Positions 1 through 13,147 of a stretch of DNA of 64,000 nucleotides are shown piece after piece (the first letter of the stretch is position 1; each line of letters begins with the position of its first letter). The position numbers were made by a program, and so were the translations under genes. This DNA comes from Pezizomycotina sp. ARF18. Lineage: Eukaryota; Ascomycota. The notes beneath the pieces were generated by a model that worked only from the letters and a program-made list of their open reading frames with translations, was not told the origin of the DNA and did not search any database. Location: contig AZLU01000002.1 in NCBI GenBank assembly GCA_002224055.1, positions 479,387 to 543,386 on the forward strand, given 5' to 3'.

Positions 1-1965
1 AAACCCACACACCTAAAATTTTGCCTCAGCCGCAACGAGGGTTTCTGCAAAATCTATTGGGCAATATATTCCCGCTTCCGGTAGATTGAAATTGGGCGTT
101 AATGTTCCCCAATCTTCTGTCAATCGTCGTACGAGAGATGCGACGGTAGCAGTATTTGAAAATTGATAATAAAATAACGTATATACTAAGTAATAAAAAT
201 AAAGAAATAAATGAAAGTAAATCAATTCAGGAACGAATCAAGGCTACACAAGCCCGCCGTGTTCATATACAGAGTAAATTCACGATGCTTTAACAATGTC
301 AGTTACAATAACTTCCAAAATGGCTTCAAGAACCATCTTGCATTTTGCTCGTGATCTCCGAAATACGGTTGTTTTGGGACGAAACATGGCGCTTGAAAGT
401 TGACAGCAAAGGCATCGCAAGACACGGACAATTTACCCAAAAATATTCACAACCCCTTGACACCAACCCGGGCATCCCGCCATGGGCGGGATCCAGACCT
501 TTGGGTTTTGACTCCTTGCAACAGAAAGAAATAAAAATAAAATATAACAATAGACACCAGAATAGCCACAAGAGCCAGCGCGTCGAAGTTAATGCTAACT
601 TCTCACGTTCTCGATAGATTAAAGAGGCGTTCTGTGCGTGTGTTTTCTTTATAAAACGACATCCAAAACTGGCGTAGATTGGATTGGCTATAACCGGCCT
701 TTCAAATCGAAAAGGCGACTAAGCGACAGGCGATCTCCACAAAGCAAAAATACAAAAAAAAAAAAAAAAAAAAAAAAAAAACGCCTGTTTTACGGGGGTG
801 ATTTAAGAAACGAGCCTCTACCTATTCCGTGTGCGACTCGACGAGACAGCAGTGTTTAAAGGGCCACTGAGCGCGAGGAATGAATTGCGATCAATATCCG
901 TTCATTTATAGACCATCGTACGACAGTTTATTATCAACGGGCGGAAAACGAAGGCTTGCAAGCTGCAACGCTCTCGGTCGGATATATATTAGCTTCTCCG
1001 ATAGATTGGACCTTCTCTTCACAACACAATCCCTCTGCATTCTTGGGCTTTTTTTATTTTCCCTCTTTTGAAAAAGCCACGCTGCGCAGTTGCATTATTT
1101 TAATACCCTTTTTCCCGTTCATCCACGAAGGGTGCTGTACTAGGGATCCCTTCAGCCTTCACACCCAAGTTGCCAGACTTTCCCTTTTCCAATACCTCAA
1201 AACCCTTGCTTGTGCATTTCCCGTTAGTGTGGGTGTGTGAAAAAAAAGAACGAGGGACAAGAGATCTAGGCGCCGCTTTCATATTCCCTTTTGCCCCTCT
1301 TCCCTTGAAAAACTTTATCCTTCAAGGCATATTCCGTTCCCTAGTATCTTCCTTATTATCCTTTCTCAATATATATATTTCAGGGACAGGCCAGTCCCCT
1401 GGATCATCAATCCTGTCTGTTCCTTTTTGAGTGTATCTAATATCTCAAATCATTTTCTTTTTTACCTTGTCGTTCGTTATATATTTTTCTAGGATATTTT
1501 CTGCTTTTACGAGTGAGTAAACCGGCGTTCATTCTCCCATCCCTGCCGAAACATCGGCGTCGTCAGTCGTCGATCCGGAAGAGTCTTTTTTTGTTTTGCG
1601 AGATCTGCCAACACACCACCGAAAGCTGAGTTTAAAGCCGGGGGTCCGTTCGAAAACTCCCTTGTGCCTAGTATCCTACAATTACTACAATTAGCAACCA
1701 CGGCGATCAGTGGGGAAGATTTAAAAATAACGACACCTACCATTAAAACCCCCTCTCTGCCACGCGATAGGAACCATTTAAGACCTAGCTATCACGCTAT
1801 TTTCAAGGTAGTTTAATCTTCTTTGACAGCTTTCGCTTTTTTTCTATTCTCAATTCAAGCTCACTTAATAGCTAGGCTAAAAAGTTTATTGTAATTTAGA
1901 CGAGCTAGACGACCGATTTTTGAAGCTGGAAAGGATACATTCTATAGCGTTAGACGTATATCAAC
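1..1965. other. Non-coding region left of the first gene
   Basis: No convincing gene is visible. A pure A run of about 28 bases lies at 754-781. From about 1020 to 1960 the plus strand is rich in T and C, as is common in fungal promoters and 5' leaders, and it runs up to the ATG at 1966. I cannot place a transcription start or an intron. The short open frames here are low-complexity or unsupported. Confidence 0.6.
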
Positions 1966-4428
1966 ATGGCAGCCTTGTTTGCCAGAATTAGGGACCGGAG
2001 CCCTATTCGGGCGGCTCGACCGACCTTTCGCCAGTTTCACCGGACGCCAACAACCTCTTCTCCTCTCTCAACTCCGCCCCACCTACACAGATCAATGGTT
2101 CCATCTCTCCTCCTAACTCCCCCGGTAATCCAAAGTCCAGAAACTCTTCTAGATCGCCATCCGACAAAGATAGGATCCGAAGCAATTCGAGCGGCCTCAA
2201 CAGCCTCGCGCCATTCCCGACACCTTTTCACGCCTTCAAGCTCAACCCCGTCTCGACAAAGAACCAAGTCAACGCGCTGAAATTCATCGACCGCATAGAC
2301 TCCCTCCTCTTCCTCGGCCACCCTGCCACTGCCGTTTTCAATGCGTTACCGGCATGCATGGCCAACGCCGAAGCACAGGCGTGGTTCACGCGCACGCTGA
2401 ACTCCGACATCCACAAGCCCGCGTCGCTCGACGACTTCCGGCAGTGCCTGATCAACGACCACATATGGGCCTTCGAGCAGAACAGGATAATGTCGCGGTA
2501 CCAGTCTCGCTCGGCGGGGAATAGGAGGGATCCGTACCTCGACAGCGCGGAGTTCAAGCTGCACTTGCGTACATACGCGACGCGGTACGACTAGAGGAGC
2601 AGCTGCTCCAAAAGGACAAGAAGATTGCGGGGGCATATAGCGAGCTGAGCGAGTTACACGAGAAAGAGACGCAGCTGCAAAAGAAGATATCGAATTTACA
2701 GTATGACTTAGCGAGGAAGGAAAGCGGAGCCCCAGCAGCAGCACCGCAACAGGCGCAGGAGTTACCGAAAACACAGGTTACGGCGGCAGCAGCCATAACC
2801 AATACCAGGGAGATGGACGATCTGCGCGACCAGCTAAAACAGCTCGATCGCATGAAAACGGCTTTACAGGATGAGGTTATAATGCAGAAGAATAACGTTG
2901 CGTTCCTGGAGCAGCAGAAGACGGCGCTGAACCATGAGATCACGAACCTAAGGATAAAAGTTTCCGACCTTGAGGCATCTAATCAGAGGCTTCGTACTCT
3001 AGCGGATGCCGTTCCGACGATGCAGGCTAAAATCAGCGATCTGGAGGCTAGAAACGCGAGGATGCAGCAGCACATGGATTCCGTTCCACCGGGTCAAGAC
3101 CTCGATTTGCAGAGGCTGCGGGAACAGAACGCGCGGTTTATAACACAGCTCAATCAGAAGGATACCAAGATCTCCGAGCTCGAGGCCGAAGTTCAGACGC
3201 ACAGCGGAGCCGCCCAGCAGCATCAACATCAGTCACAGCAGCATCAACAGGCCGCCCAAGTAGCGCAGCAAAGCAGTCAGCAGCTTCAGCAACAGCTAAA
3301 CCAAGTAACGGCGCATAATCAACAGCTCCAGCAGCAATTACAGCAAGCGCAGCAGCAATTACAGCAGTTCCAACAAGACAGTGCCCGCGCGAAGAGCCCG
3401 CCGTATCCATCCCAGCCCGGACTCATGGAAGCGACCAGATCCATGGACGACGCGTTCGCCAACATGAACCTCTCCCACGCGAACCTGGAAGCCATAATCA
3501 AGCAAAAGGACACCGCGATCGCAGACCTGCACGCCCGACTAACGACCATGACCGACGAAGCCGCGGCCGTGTGCAGCGTCTTTTCCAGATCGAGCAGTCA
3601 CTCCTGGACTCCCACGCCATCTCGCGGCACAAAGATATGGCCTTGTTCAACCTCGAGCGCAGGCTCGCCATGCTGGGCCACCATGGCGACTGCAATTGCC
3701 CTAATTGCTCGCAGTTCCCCAAATCCGCCACGCCCGTTTCCCTGCCAACTCCGACGTCGTCTGCAGCGCCCGTCTTTAAAACGCCGGTTCACACGAACAG
3801 CGCTCCGATACCCGCGGGTACGCATCCATATGGGCAGCAGCAGCAGCCACCGCATGTACACCATAACAGCATCGATCTCGGCGTCGCTGCTGCTGCCGCG
3901 GCATTCGCCAGTCAGCCGAACACTGGCAACGTTAGGGCTTCCCTAATGGGTCCATCGCCATCGCAGCAGTCCGTCAGCACTAACGTCTCGCGGACTGCCA
4001 CGCCGCTGATCCAACAACAAGCGGCACAACTAGCAGCGCAGCAGCAGCAACAAGTTCAGAATCAGGGGAGACGGTTCCTAGATATCCGCTTCAGATACTC
4101 CGACCCCCGACCATACTTCGTCCCCGAGCAGTCGAAACCGACGCTGGCACACCTTCTAGACCGGGGTATGACGGTTCTCCACCCAGGAGCTGACTTCAGC
4201 GTGCTGTGGGAGAACATCACGAAAGCGCTCCTGGAGATGCTGGGTAGCGATTTGGGGTTGCTGGGCGAGCTGACGAAGCATCTGAAACTCAGCTTCAGGG
4301 ATCGCGACGGTAGCCCGCCGATGTATGGTATTGCGCCGAATGCATCGCCGAGGGGGCTCGTTGTCGCGGATGTGTGGTTTGGTGTATGGCAGGAGGTTAA
4401 TGGCTTGGATATCGTCTGCGATTTCTAA
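1966..4428 (+). CDS. Coiled-coil, Gln-rich fungal protein with weakly gag-like N-terminal domain (frameshifted)
   Basis: I do not recognise the family. The reading frame is continuous in quality but changes near 2008, 2593 and 3565, giving about 820 codons in total. The start at 1966 has A at -3 (ATCAACATGG). Order of parts: a Ser/Pro-rich N-terminus (about residues 15-100); a compact helical stretch at about 2280-2590 (ALKFIDRIDSLLFLGHPATA, then AWFTR) that recalls the capsid region of Ty3-type Gag proteins; a long heptad-rich coiled coil from about 2597 to 3180; a Q/H-rich block at 3200-3375; a second short helix ending in a Cys cluster (GDCNCPNCSQ, about 3690); an Ala/Gln-rich linker; and an ordered C-terminal domain of about 120 residues (4070-4425) ending IVCDF. 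No protease, reverse transcriptase or integrase follows, so it is not an intact retrotransposon. It could be a domesticated gag or an ordinary scaffold protein. The coding call is firm because codon quality persists over 2.4 kb; the function is unknown. Confidence 0.75.
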
Positions 4429-6572
4429 ACGAGGAAGGGCAAGTAAATAGGGAGCTTGAAAATCTCCTACGGAACGGTTTCAAGAGTTATTACGAAAATG
4501 AGGATAAAAATCTTTATAAAACAACAAAAAAATATTTATATTTTTGGTGATACAAAAGCGAGAGCGTTATGGTCCGGTTTTTTTTTTTTTTTTTTTTTTT
4601 TTCCCTTTCCCCAGTTATTTCTCCTCCCATTTCGATTATTTTCATCGTTTCTATGACTTTTATCTTTTTTTTCCTTGATAGTATTGCATTCTTCCTCTCT
4701 ATGTATTCATTTTTGTAATGACAATTACGTTGTATTTTAAGTTTTCATTTGATACGTACATACTTCGTTATCTATTATTTATAGGTCCCATCGCTTCTTT
4801 TGATCTCTTCTACGGTTAATTGAGTATTTCCTCGATATCTGCGAAGTTTCGTGGCTATTGTTACCACCATCAGTATAATATACTAAGTATCTATTCTTAT
4901 TAGGTCTAGTATTCATATAGCTTTACAAGTATTTCGAATAGGCTTGAATAACACCCTAATAATACTATGTCTTCATTTTATCTTTCGCCCATGTGCGTCG
5001 CCGGATTTGTTTCATTTCAAGTCCATGCGAGATATCATTTCCAGCTAGGTCATCACAGGTCCAAGATGAGGCTTACCTCGTTAGTTATTTCACTAGTGGC
5101 ATTGCTACCATTGGACTCTTCCATCCTCGTATTTCTACAGAAGATCGGCACCAGTGGGGGTCGCTTTCACCAAAGCCTTGCATAGAACGATTAAGAACTA
5201 GCTTCGTAATATGAAATTAACTTTCGTGTTTATACTCCTAACTCTTCAATGCTATTGCTTCAAGAAAATCCCCTACGATTTATCAATCGTTCCTGAGCGG
5301 TTGTACGGTTTCTTCCGAAAATATAGCCCAAAACCCAATTTGAAATCCTCTTTCTTGCTATGGCCAACGATCTATCTCGCTTAATTACAATCGCGAATAC
5401 GGGGGAGCCTCTTGGTATTATTACTTAGATTATATTTCTTCGTAGAAGTAATCCCGTTGCGCTCGGCTACGATCATGGTTTTGTCAGACGCTCAGATGTT
5501 TGTTAATCGTGGGAATGATTCGGTGTTTCGGTCGCCTGGTAGTTTTATTCGAGATTATAGCCTAGGATAGAAATATCATGGTGAGCTGAACTGTAGCATT
5601 TGGAATTCTGTTATGTAATTACTTAGCTCTAGAAATTTCAGAGCCATCCTAAGACCAGTGCAACACCGCAGAAGTTCGATCTACTTTATATTCTTATCGG
5701 TTTATGCTCAATCACTCTAAGCTTAGCTCCTGGACTTGAACGCTGTTCATAAAATCCTTCAACGTAAACCAATCTCAAGAGAAGCGTATAAGTTATAAAT
5801 TATAAAAGAAACAACAAAATGTAGAGCAAGACAGCAATTCTCGTAGGCTGGCACCGTAGCACGAAAACCATAATATATTTAAATATATTAAGAGTCCGTC
5901 ACTTTTACTTGATAATTGAAAGTTCCCTACCTTGTTAGACCCCCACGAACCAGTGACACTACTCAGCTCTTATTCGCTACCACGCTCGGAATAACAAAAT
6001 CCGCTTTCTGGGGAAATAAGTATCTTCTCCAAGTCTGCACCTCGTCTAATTTTCAAGGAAACCTAAAACGAATACGGGTGTGCATGATCACTCTCAAGGC
6101 TTACACACCCGTGCCACGACAGAAACACACCACGCAGTGCCATCAGTGGCTTTCACGATCGTAACAACAACCGTTGAAACTTCGAAGAGCACCCCCACGA
6201 AGGAAGTTTCCGTGAAGAAACAAGATAAGAAAGTGTTCTCTAGTTGTTAGCTCTTTCAGAACAGCCTCCCAATGCAAAAGCTGCGGGATTTGCCGGTTTC
6301 TGGGCGTAGGATAGATTTTATACACCATGAGATATGCCCTCGCAAGCTGGATTTTACACATCGTGAAACAAGTCCTCTTTATGAAAAAAGCCAGCATTGA
6401 TCCCCCAGTTTTTGTCCTCTGAGTTTTAGAAATAATTTTTTATAAATAGATCTTAGGTCCACCTTGTGGAGGTTTAGGCCTGGGGTAGTTGGCTTTAGTT
6501 AAAAAAACAATCTTCTTTAATAGAGTTCTGCTTCTCCGCCTCAAGTGATCCTGATCAAGCCATTTTGTAACT
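4429..6572. other. Intergenic region with poly(T) tract
   Basis: No supported gene. About 25 consecutive T at 4578-4602 lie some 150 bp after the stop codon of the coiled-coil gene, in a T-rich stretch that is probably its 3' flank. The remainder is AT-rich with stops in all frames. Confidence 0.6.
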
Positions 6573-7828
6573 ATGGCTACGACTACTCCGATTCCCCAGG
6601 CTCATTCGCCCTTCCAGGTTGCAACTCAAGCCCTTCCCAATATTCCAGATTCGCAGCAAAGTCATCTTTTGATCCCTGAGAATTCCCACCAGAAATATAT
6701 CTACAGCATGTGGGCCATTATATCCACCTTCGATGCCTTTACCTGCCTTTTAGGTCTCCTCTGTGTAGCTTTTGTCGGTTTCAACCGGTTCTCCGCGATT
6801 CCATTTATCATACCGGCATTCGCGGCTATGGCTAACGGACTAGACTGTACGCCTGGTCGTCCCCTTACAACGCCCTGCCCCGCCGCGCCGCGAGCATTGC
6901 AGCGTACATCGGCTGGACAGTGCAAGAGGTTGGATCCCCGCTATACAGCTACTTCATCCTTGAGCGCATTCTATACGGCCGGCAGCGGCTCGCGTTCGTG
7001 GGCACATTCATAGCCTTGTCCACGGCGACCTTTGCCCTTCGGTTTGCGGCGGTCGTTTACCTCGTCAAACAGGACATCCTCGGCATCGCGAGCAAGCAGG
7101 AGAAGCTACAGCCTACTATAAATAAGCTCAGCTTGTCGTTTTACCTGACCGCGGCCGCGACAGAATCGCTCTCTGCGTTTTTCCTGTTGAAGACGTTTTT
7201 TGCGGCCCGCAGGACGAGGAGGGATACGCTGCGCCGAAAGGTTGGTTTGTTTAATCAGCTCGCTCTCAGTACTGAAATTCGGGTAGCCACGCTTGCTGGC
7301 GTAGGGATCATCCGCGCGTGCGTCATGAGGCCGAAGCTTACCAGCTCGGCGGCGAAGGCGTGGGACGTGGTTGCCGTGCTCGCCGAAAACTTCTTCTGCG
7401 TGGTCTTGGTCTTTGATCTCCTCGCTACCAAGGTCGTGACGCTGGAGGCTAAGATCAGCGAGTTCATGAACAATGGTAGCGCCAGCGACGGAAAGGCTGG
7501 CGCAGGTCGTCCTGGTCGGTGGATGCGAGGTGATAGAGGCGAGAAACGCGACGGCGTCCATGCTGAAGGTGATGATCGTCTTCATCGGATCCGTGGGAAG
7601 GCTATGCCAAATCATCGGCTCGGCCATCCCAAGGCGTCGCCTGCCTCAAATGCAGTTGGGGAGATTACGATATCCGACGAGTTCAAGGAGTATATGAGCC
7701 CGAGTATCATAAGGCCAGACGAGCTCAGCAGGAATGATAACTCTGGCAGCTCGGTGATACCGTGCTCTAAAGCAGACAGTGCTATCGGAGAAAAGATAAC
7801 TCCAGTTCCGTCAACAGAAACACCCTAA
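6573..7828 (+). CDS. Seven-transmembrane fungal integral membrane protein (one frameshift)
   Basis: Two overlapping frames join near 6845 to give about 420 residues. The N-terminal part (from ATG at 6573) has a soluble leader of about 45 residues and two hydrophobic helices (TFDAFTCLLGLLCVAFVGF and AIPFIIPAFAAMANGL). After the frame change come five more hydrophobic segments, at about 6900-6980, 7000-7070, 7130-7205, 7275-7325 and 7360-7435. The total is seven helices, then a hydrophilic tail of about 130 residues rich in Ser, Asp and Pro. This layout fits the large group of uncharacterised fungal 7-TM proteins (PTH11-like or rhodopsin-like integral membrane proteins); I see no CFEM Cys pattern and no retinal-lysine motif I can defend. 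It probably sits in the plasma membrane or an internal membrane with the tail in the cytosol. The tail between about 7490 and 7640 also reads open in another frame, so a second pair of indels there is possible. Ligand and role are unknown. Confidence 0.7.
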
Positions 7829-10800
7829 ACGAATTATATGTTGGAAAGGGCTTGGACTTGTCCAGATCAAGATCCTATAGGCACCAGAAGCACAAATAAG
7901 TCTTGAGAAAACTTTCTGGAGGAATATTTAACGCATTACAGATCTTCAAATCCACGGCAATGACAATTTTTCTACTCGGAGTAATGGATAAGGAACAATT
8001 GGGAAACCGCCGGGGGACCGTAATCACTACACTATTTCCATTTGTTTTGTAGTTGTTTGGGCGTATATTTTGTTAGGTTCTAATTTCAATACAGCATTTG
8101 TAATCTTAGGCATTTGAGTCTTCTCTAAAGCTCCCGACATACGCGGGACTCTTGAATGTTGATGAGATTTTAGCTTTAAAACAGGTTAAGGCAGTATTGG
8201 TATACATTTTACTAGACATTCCTTTATCAAGTGGGTCTATATGCTACGCGATTCCACATGCAGATGCCCATTTCCTAACAAAGACAAGAGAATAACGTAG
8301 CAATTTGAAGGAGGCACTAAGTGTCACAATGAATCGAGATGCACGGCCAACAAGGGTTGAGTATTACCCACGTACAGCTTCGCAGGACCCCTCGTTTCCT
8401 CTCTTTCTCGAATCCCGGAAGTCACCGAATCACTGTCATGTCGATGAAAATTTAGAACAATACACAAAACAATGAAAGATTCCCTTTGGCATTTGGTATC
8501 CTATCAGGATGGATCCGAACGATTTCCAAATCATTCCACATTTCCATCGTTGCGCTCGTCTTAACTCACTACGGGTCTTTTTAATAATTCTCGAGAGATC
8601 GAACCGTCATTTGTGCCACAAACCTCCTCGGTTCCTCTTCACACATCATTCAGTACCCAATTGTGGGGAGACTTGAACGGAATGCCAGGCTGAGCTCCTT
8701 GAGTACATTATTTATTTCGACACCAAATCCTAATTCCTTCAGTCTACAATGCCTCCACGGCGCTATAATGTAGCTTCTCTTACATCTGCCATCAGGTCCG
8801 ATTCGATTAACTAACTGGTAGCGGACAGGCGATGGAAGGTGCATTGGACCTCAAATTTGTGTTCGGTTTAATTGAATGCTCAGGCTTACAATCTGCAAAG
8901 GTGTGAGTCCATGCTTCTAGTTCAAATTTCAGAAAGTTCGAAGAGGAGTTCCTTCTATCCTATGATTCATTCCCACATTTTTGACATGTCAATGCAACAG
9001 TACATATTAAGTCTACATCGGACGGTATATTGTTCCCAAAATTAGGAGATGAGATCATCTAGTATCCAGGATTCTTTCTTCAAAACATTTAAGAATGAAG
9101 AATGATTAGTATAATATCTGATGTTGGCAGTGTTGATCATATATCTATTTATATTGCTATCGTGATAAATAATATCCTAGTAATAAAATTGAGCACCTAG
9201 CCCTGAAAGTGCGTGCATGCCTACTCCGGTCGAATCAGCTTACTTCTTTAAGCGCACAGCATGAGCTATTGAGTTCCTCCTTTGACGTCACAATGTTGGG
9301 CCCTCATCAAATCAGGAAGTGTGATAACCATTTCAAGACAGAATATGCCATCTTGGGCCGCTAAGGCAAGCTTTGTACCCCTGCAGGGCCTAGAACAAGA
9401 GCTATATGCAAGATTATAATCATTTTCAAATAAAAAATTTCCGTGGTTATTGTGGGGCCCTTCCGCTTTCCAGGTTGCCTCATCGCCCGCAGCGGGCGGC
9501 TAAGCGGGCCGACGGTGTCTGGAACCACATACGTCAAGCGGAACACATGAAAGTCAGGAACGAACATCCGCTTGCATCAGGATAGCATAATTTTTCAAAT
9601 ATAGACACAGGTGTCTCTCTCTAGGGCTGTAAACCCTGTCGCGGGATTGTTCCATTTCTGCTTGTCCGGACCGCTGGCGAGACGAGTGTTTGCCGTAACG
9701 ATTGGTAGGTTTAAGGCCCTGAAACCTGGGTACATTTGAAGTTAGAAGCCAATTCAACGAAGCTCTCGCCAAGATCCGTATAGCAGTATATCAGAATTAT
9801 CAGTGACTTTCTCAGAAGAGGGGATTTTTGTCTTGAAAAAGGCTTACAAGATGTTTCAGTATTCCTGATCAGGTCTTCAAGTCCGTATAGCCAATAATTT
9901 GACAACTTAATTTGCCTTATCTATTTAAAAAAAAATATCCCACCGCCATGGTGAGCTCGTGAGATCTAGGAAATACTAATGAAGGATGATAAATGTTACA
10001 CCACCAGAAAAGGTATTAAATTTCGCCACGCCTCAACAACATCGGAAATATAGGGTAACGATTTTCGGTCCTTGTAACTTCGCATGCTGCTACCCCGATA
10101 GGTTGATTAGAATCTACGAACTGTAATAAAATATGCAGCAGCAGGATTTTGCAGCGCACGTTGTTTCACGAGCAAATGCGCATCGTCAGTCGCAATTACT
10201 AGAAGGCGTCGAGCTCGTGAGTTCCCATCTCATGTTTAGATAAATATATAAACTTTCTACGTCTATATACTCATCAAGTGGGGTAGGATCCCAATGGTAT
10301 CTCAAACGTAGACCTTGCCTCTGTCCAACCCAGGCGGGCCGGGAGGTCCGGAGGCTTCGCTTCCAATACGAAGATAGTCCCGCGCGATCATCATGAACGA
10401 GAGATGAGAATGTAACATTCAGTAGAAGAACATACCAGATTCCATGTACCTAGCTGCAATCAATATATCTGAGCTTAACTAGGCCTGTTCCTTATTCTTC
10501 GATTGTCTTAATGCTCGTTGACAATTCCAACGTTTTCTTCGGCTGGGAGTCTACAAAGGGCGTATAATATCGAGGATATCGTCGGGTCTAACATTTACCA
10601 ATCAGACAAAGCGGTAGCAATAGCATTTATATTGACCACTCGCCCAGAATCTTCGAATCCCACGCAGCTTCTGATATCAACTTTTTACAGGGCTGTGGCT
10701 TTAAATAACCTTCAGCAATCCGTCTCAAGTTAACTAGTTCTTATAATTAACTGGATGATTATAAAAGAATGATTTGGTCAATAGTTAAAATACAAAGTAG

Positions 10801-13094
10801 ATTATTCTAGATATTTATTTCTTAGGGAATTTTCTATAGTATATACCTTAAGATCAGTGCAATTCTCCAAGCAAATATATATATTGGAGAGCTAGGGCTT
10901 TTGAATGAAAAAGATAACGCACTATTTGAGATATATTCCTCAATTCCCAAACCTATTACGATCAATTGTCTTGAGAACTATTCTGTATACATGTATACTC
11001 TAAATCTATTCCAAGTCCTTGGTCCAAGTCGTCAGATACCAGATTACCTAATATACAGCTCGTTTGCCTAATACGTTGGAATATTCGTATAGCTCTCCAG
11101 CGCTGATACCCGAGTTCACTTATACATACGCAATCAGAGGTTTTATCTAACGGCATTAAACAGGATGTATAGAGACCAAAATCAGTGCAGTTTGAAGTAT
11201 ACTTATTGAAATTAACTTGGAGCCTAACAGCACTATTCAGGGGGTGGACTGAGGAATACACGAGTGAAAGAAATTTCTCCACACCTCGAACTAGCAAAAC
11301 CATGTCCCAAGCTCTCACAGGTTGCGACCCATGGGATAACTGTCTTTTTTTTTTCTTTCTTCAAATTGTTCTGGTGTCGATCATTCCCAAGACTAAAGAT
11401 AAATTCGAATAGGCTGCATGCAGACTTTTAATAAGGCTTTATTTTTTTCATCTCAAAATCACCCAATCGCAGGTATATTTGCCGCTAATTTTTTGAGTTT
11501 TCTTCACGCGGGAGCAATCCTGGTGCATTTCGCTATTATAATTCCCCACCGGGCGGTTCGAGCCCCTCCGCGCAAGCGGGCCACGTATTAGCACGTCTAC
11601 CCCAAAACGTCTGGTAAAATGAGAGGGGGAAACCACCTCATTAAACCCCTCTTCCGAGGGTGAAGATTTTTCCTTGCCTCTCCACTTTCTCTTTTTCCTT
11701 TATTCTTTAACTTTTTACACCCCTGACTATTGCTTAAAATCTATATACCACGAATCAACACGCGAAATAGATCGGTGGATTAAGATAGGAAAATAATTAT
11801 TACTTAAGACTTTGGAAATTATTAAGAAGAGAGAAGACACCGACGCGCCGGTTATCGGGATTGGCTAGTTTGGCCTGTTTATTAAGTAGTAATCAAAAAT
11901 ACCCAGGGCTATACCCCACCTGAGCAGGTGATTTCCCTCTGGCGAGTACGAATATAATAGAAAATCCCCTGTATCTTTAGCTGCTGCAAAAGCGACGCTG
12001 ATCATCCAGGGGCCAAGGCAATAAAAGCAATAATAAACCCCCACGGGCAGAATTGAGGTCCTGGGTATCAGTGTTTAAGAGCTCTGCTGTCGTGAAAATC
12101 TGTGGTTTTCTGTGACTTGTGTATGTAAGTATATGCAACGCGTCCAAAGGTACAAAAACGTAAGACAGATGCAATGCGACCTAGGAATGCAGTATTTAGA
12201 AGCGGAATGAAACAAATCGATCGCCTTCTTAGCAGTCACAGGGAGAAACTCACGCAGAGCGGATATACATACATGGCTACCGGTTCGTAAAACACCTTTT
12301 TCTCAAAAGAGTTGATAATTTCGTTATAAACTTTAAGCTTCCTTGCGAGTCTGGCTAGGTAGAGCATTTCCCGCTCTTGGTCACGACAAGCGATTGAGCG
12401 AATTCAACATCGTGATCACCTTCCAGAGAGCGCAGGTGGCTTTTCCGCCTCCGCTAGGGTGTGTTAGAAAGTGCCTCATCCCATTCTCGCTTCTTCAAAC
12501 CTTCCGGAGCAAAATTCTATTGATTGAGCAATATTTCTATAGATTGATAGTTTCTTCCTCGGTTATCCAAATAACTATTATTATTGAGCTGGTAAATGGT
12601 AGTAATTCCATTCCGGTCTTACCTTATTACGGACCGAACCGCTCCTACTGGATATAAGAGGACTATGCATTGAAGAATAGTCAAAAACGTTCGCGATATG
12701 TTTAAAAGTCTAAGCCTTGTCCTCGTGACGATCGCAGCGGGATAGAAAATGTCTCAGAATCCTAAAGATCTCCTTAGACACATGTTAGATATTTGAGATA
12801 CGGGCTATTGTTTCCTGTAAATCAGGAACAATGCAGATCGCCTATGTGTGTCCTAGCCCTGGCCCTCGAGAAACCAAGCGCAAATCGCTAAGCCTTGTCA
12901 CTTCTCGTGGCACCAATGCAACGGTCAAAGGTGATACAAGTTTATATTTCGTGAACACGTCCCGGCTCTTCGTATATAATGCATCTCGCAAGGGTCTTTA
13001 GTACATTCGGCTAGTCTCCAAAACAAGAAGGCAGCAGAATATGAAATCATTTGAAAAGGTCTTCTTTTCCGTACTTCAGAACTAAAGCTTGGGT
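7829..13094. other. Gene-poor AT-rich region
   Basis: I see no gene I can support in about 5.3 kb. Open frames are short (under about 120 codons), have no recognisable motif and are dense with rare-looking codons. A short GC-rich patch lies at 9470-9545, and another at 11540-11590 contains a T-loop-like GGTTCGAGCC, but neither folds into a full tRNA. TA-rich stretches are common, which would fit decayed repeats, but I did not measure this. Confidence 0.55.
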
Positions 13095-13147
13095 TATATT
13101 CGCTTTTTACAGTATATATTCGCTTTTTACAGTATATATTCGCTTTT
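13095..13147. repeat. 20-bp tandem repeat, about 2.6 copies
   Basis: The unit TATATTCGCTTTTTACAGTA occurs at 13095-13114 and 13115-13134, and its first 13 bases occur again at 13135-13147. The copies are identical where they overlap. It lies in non-coding DNA. Confidence 0.9.

Noticed and set aside
2003-3864. Several long minus-strand open frames opposite the coiled-coil gene
   Set aside because: Shadows of the GC-richer coding strand; the plus strand carries the coherent protein.
11495-11575. tRNA-like segment (GCGGGAG ... GGTTCGAGCC ... CTCCGCG)
   Set aside because: The acceptor ends nearly pair and a T-loop-like motif is present, but no anticodon stem or D-arm of the right size can be drawn and the T-stem has a mismatch. 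A tRNAscan-SE or Infernal run would settle it.
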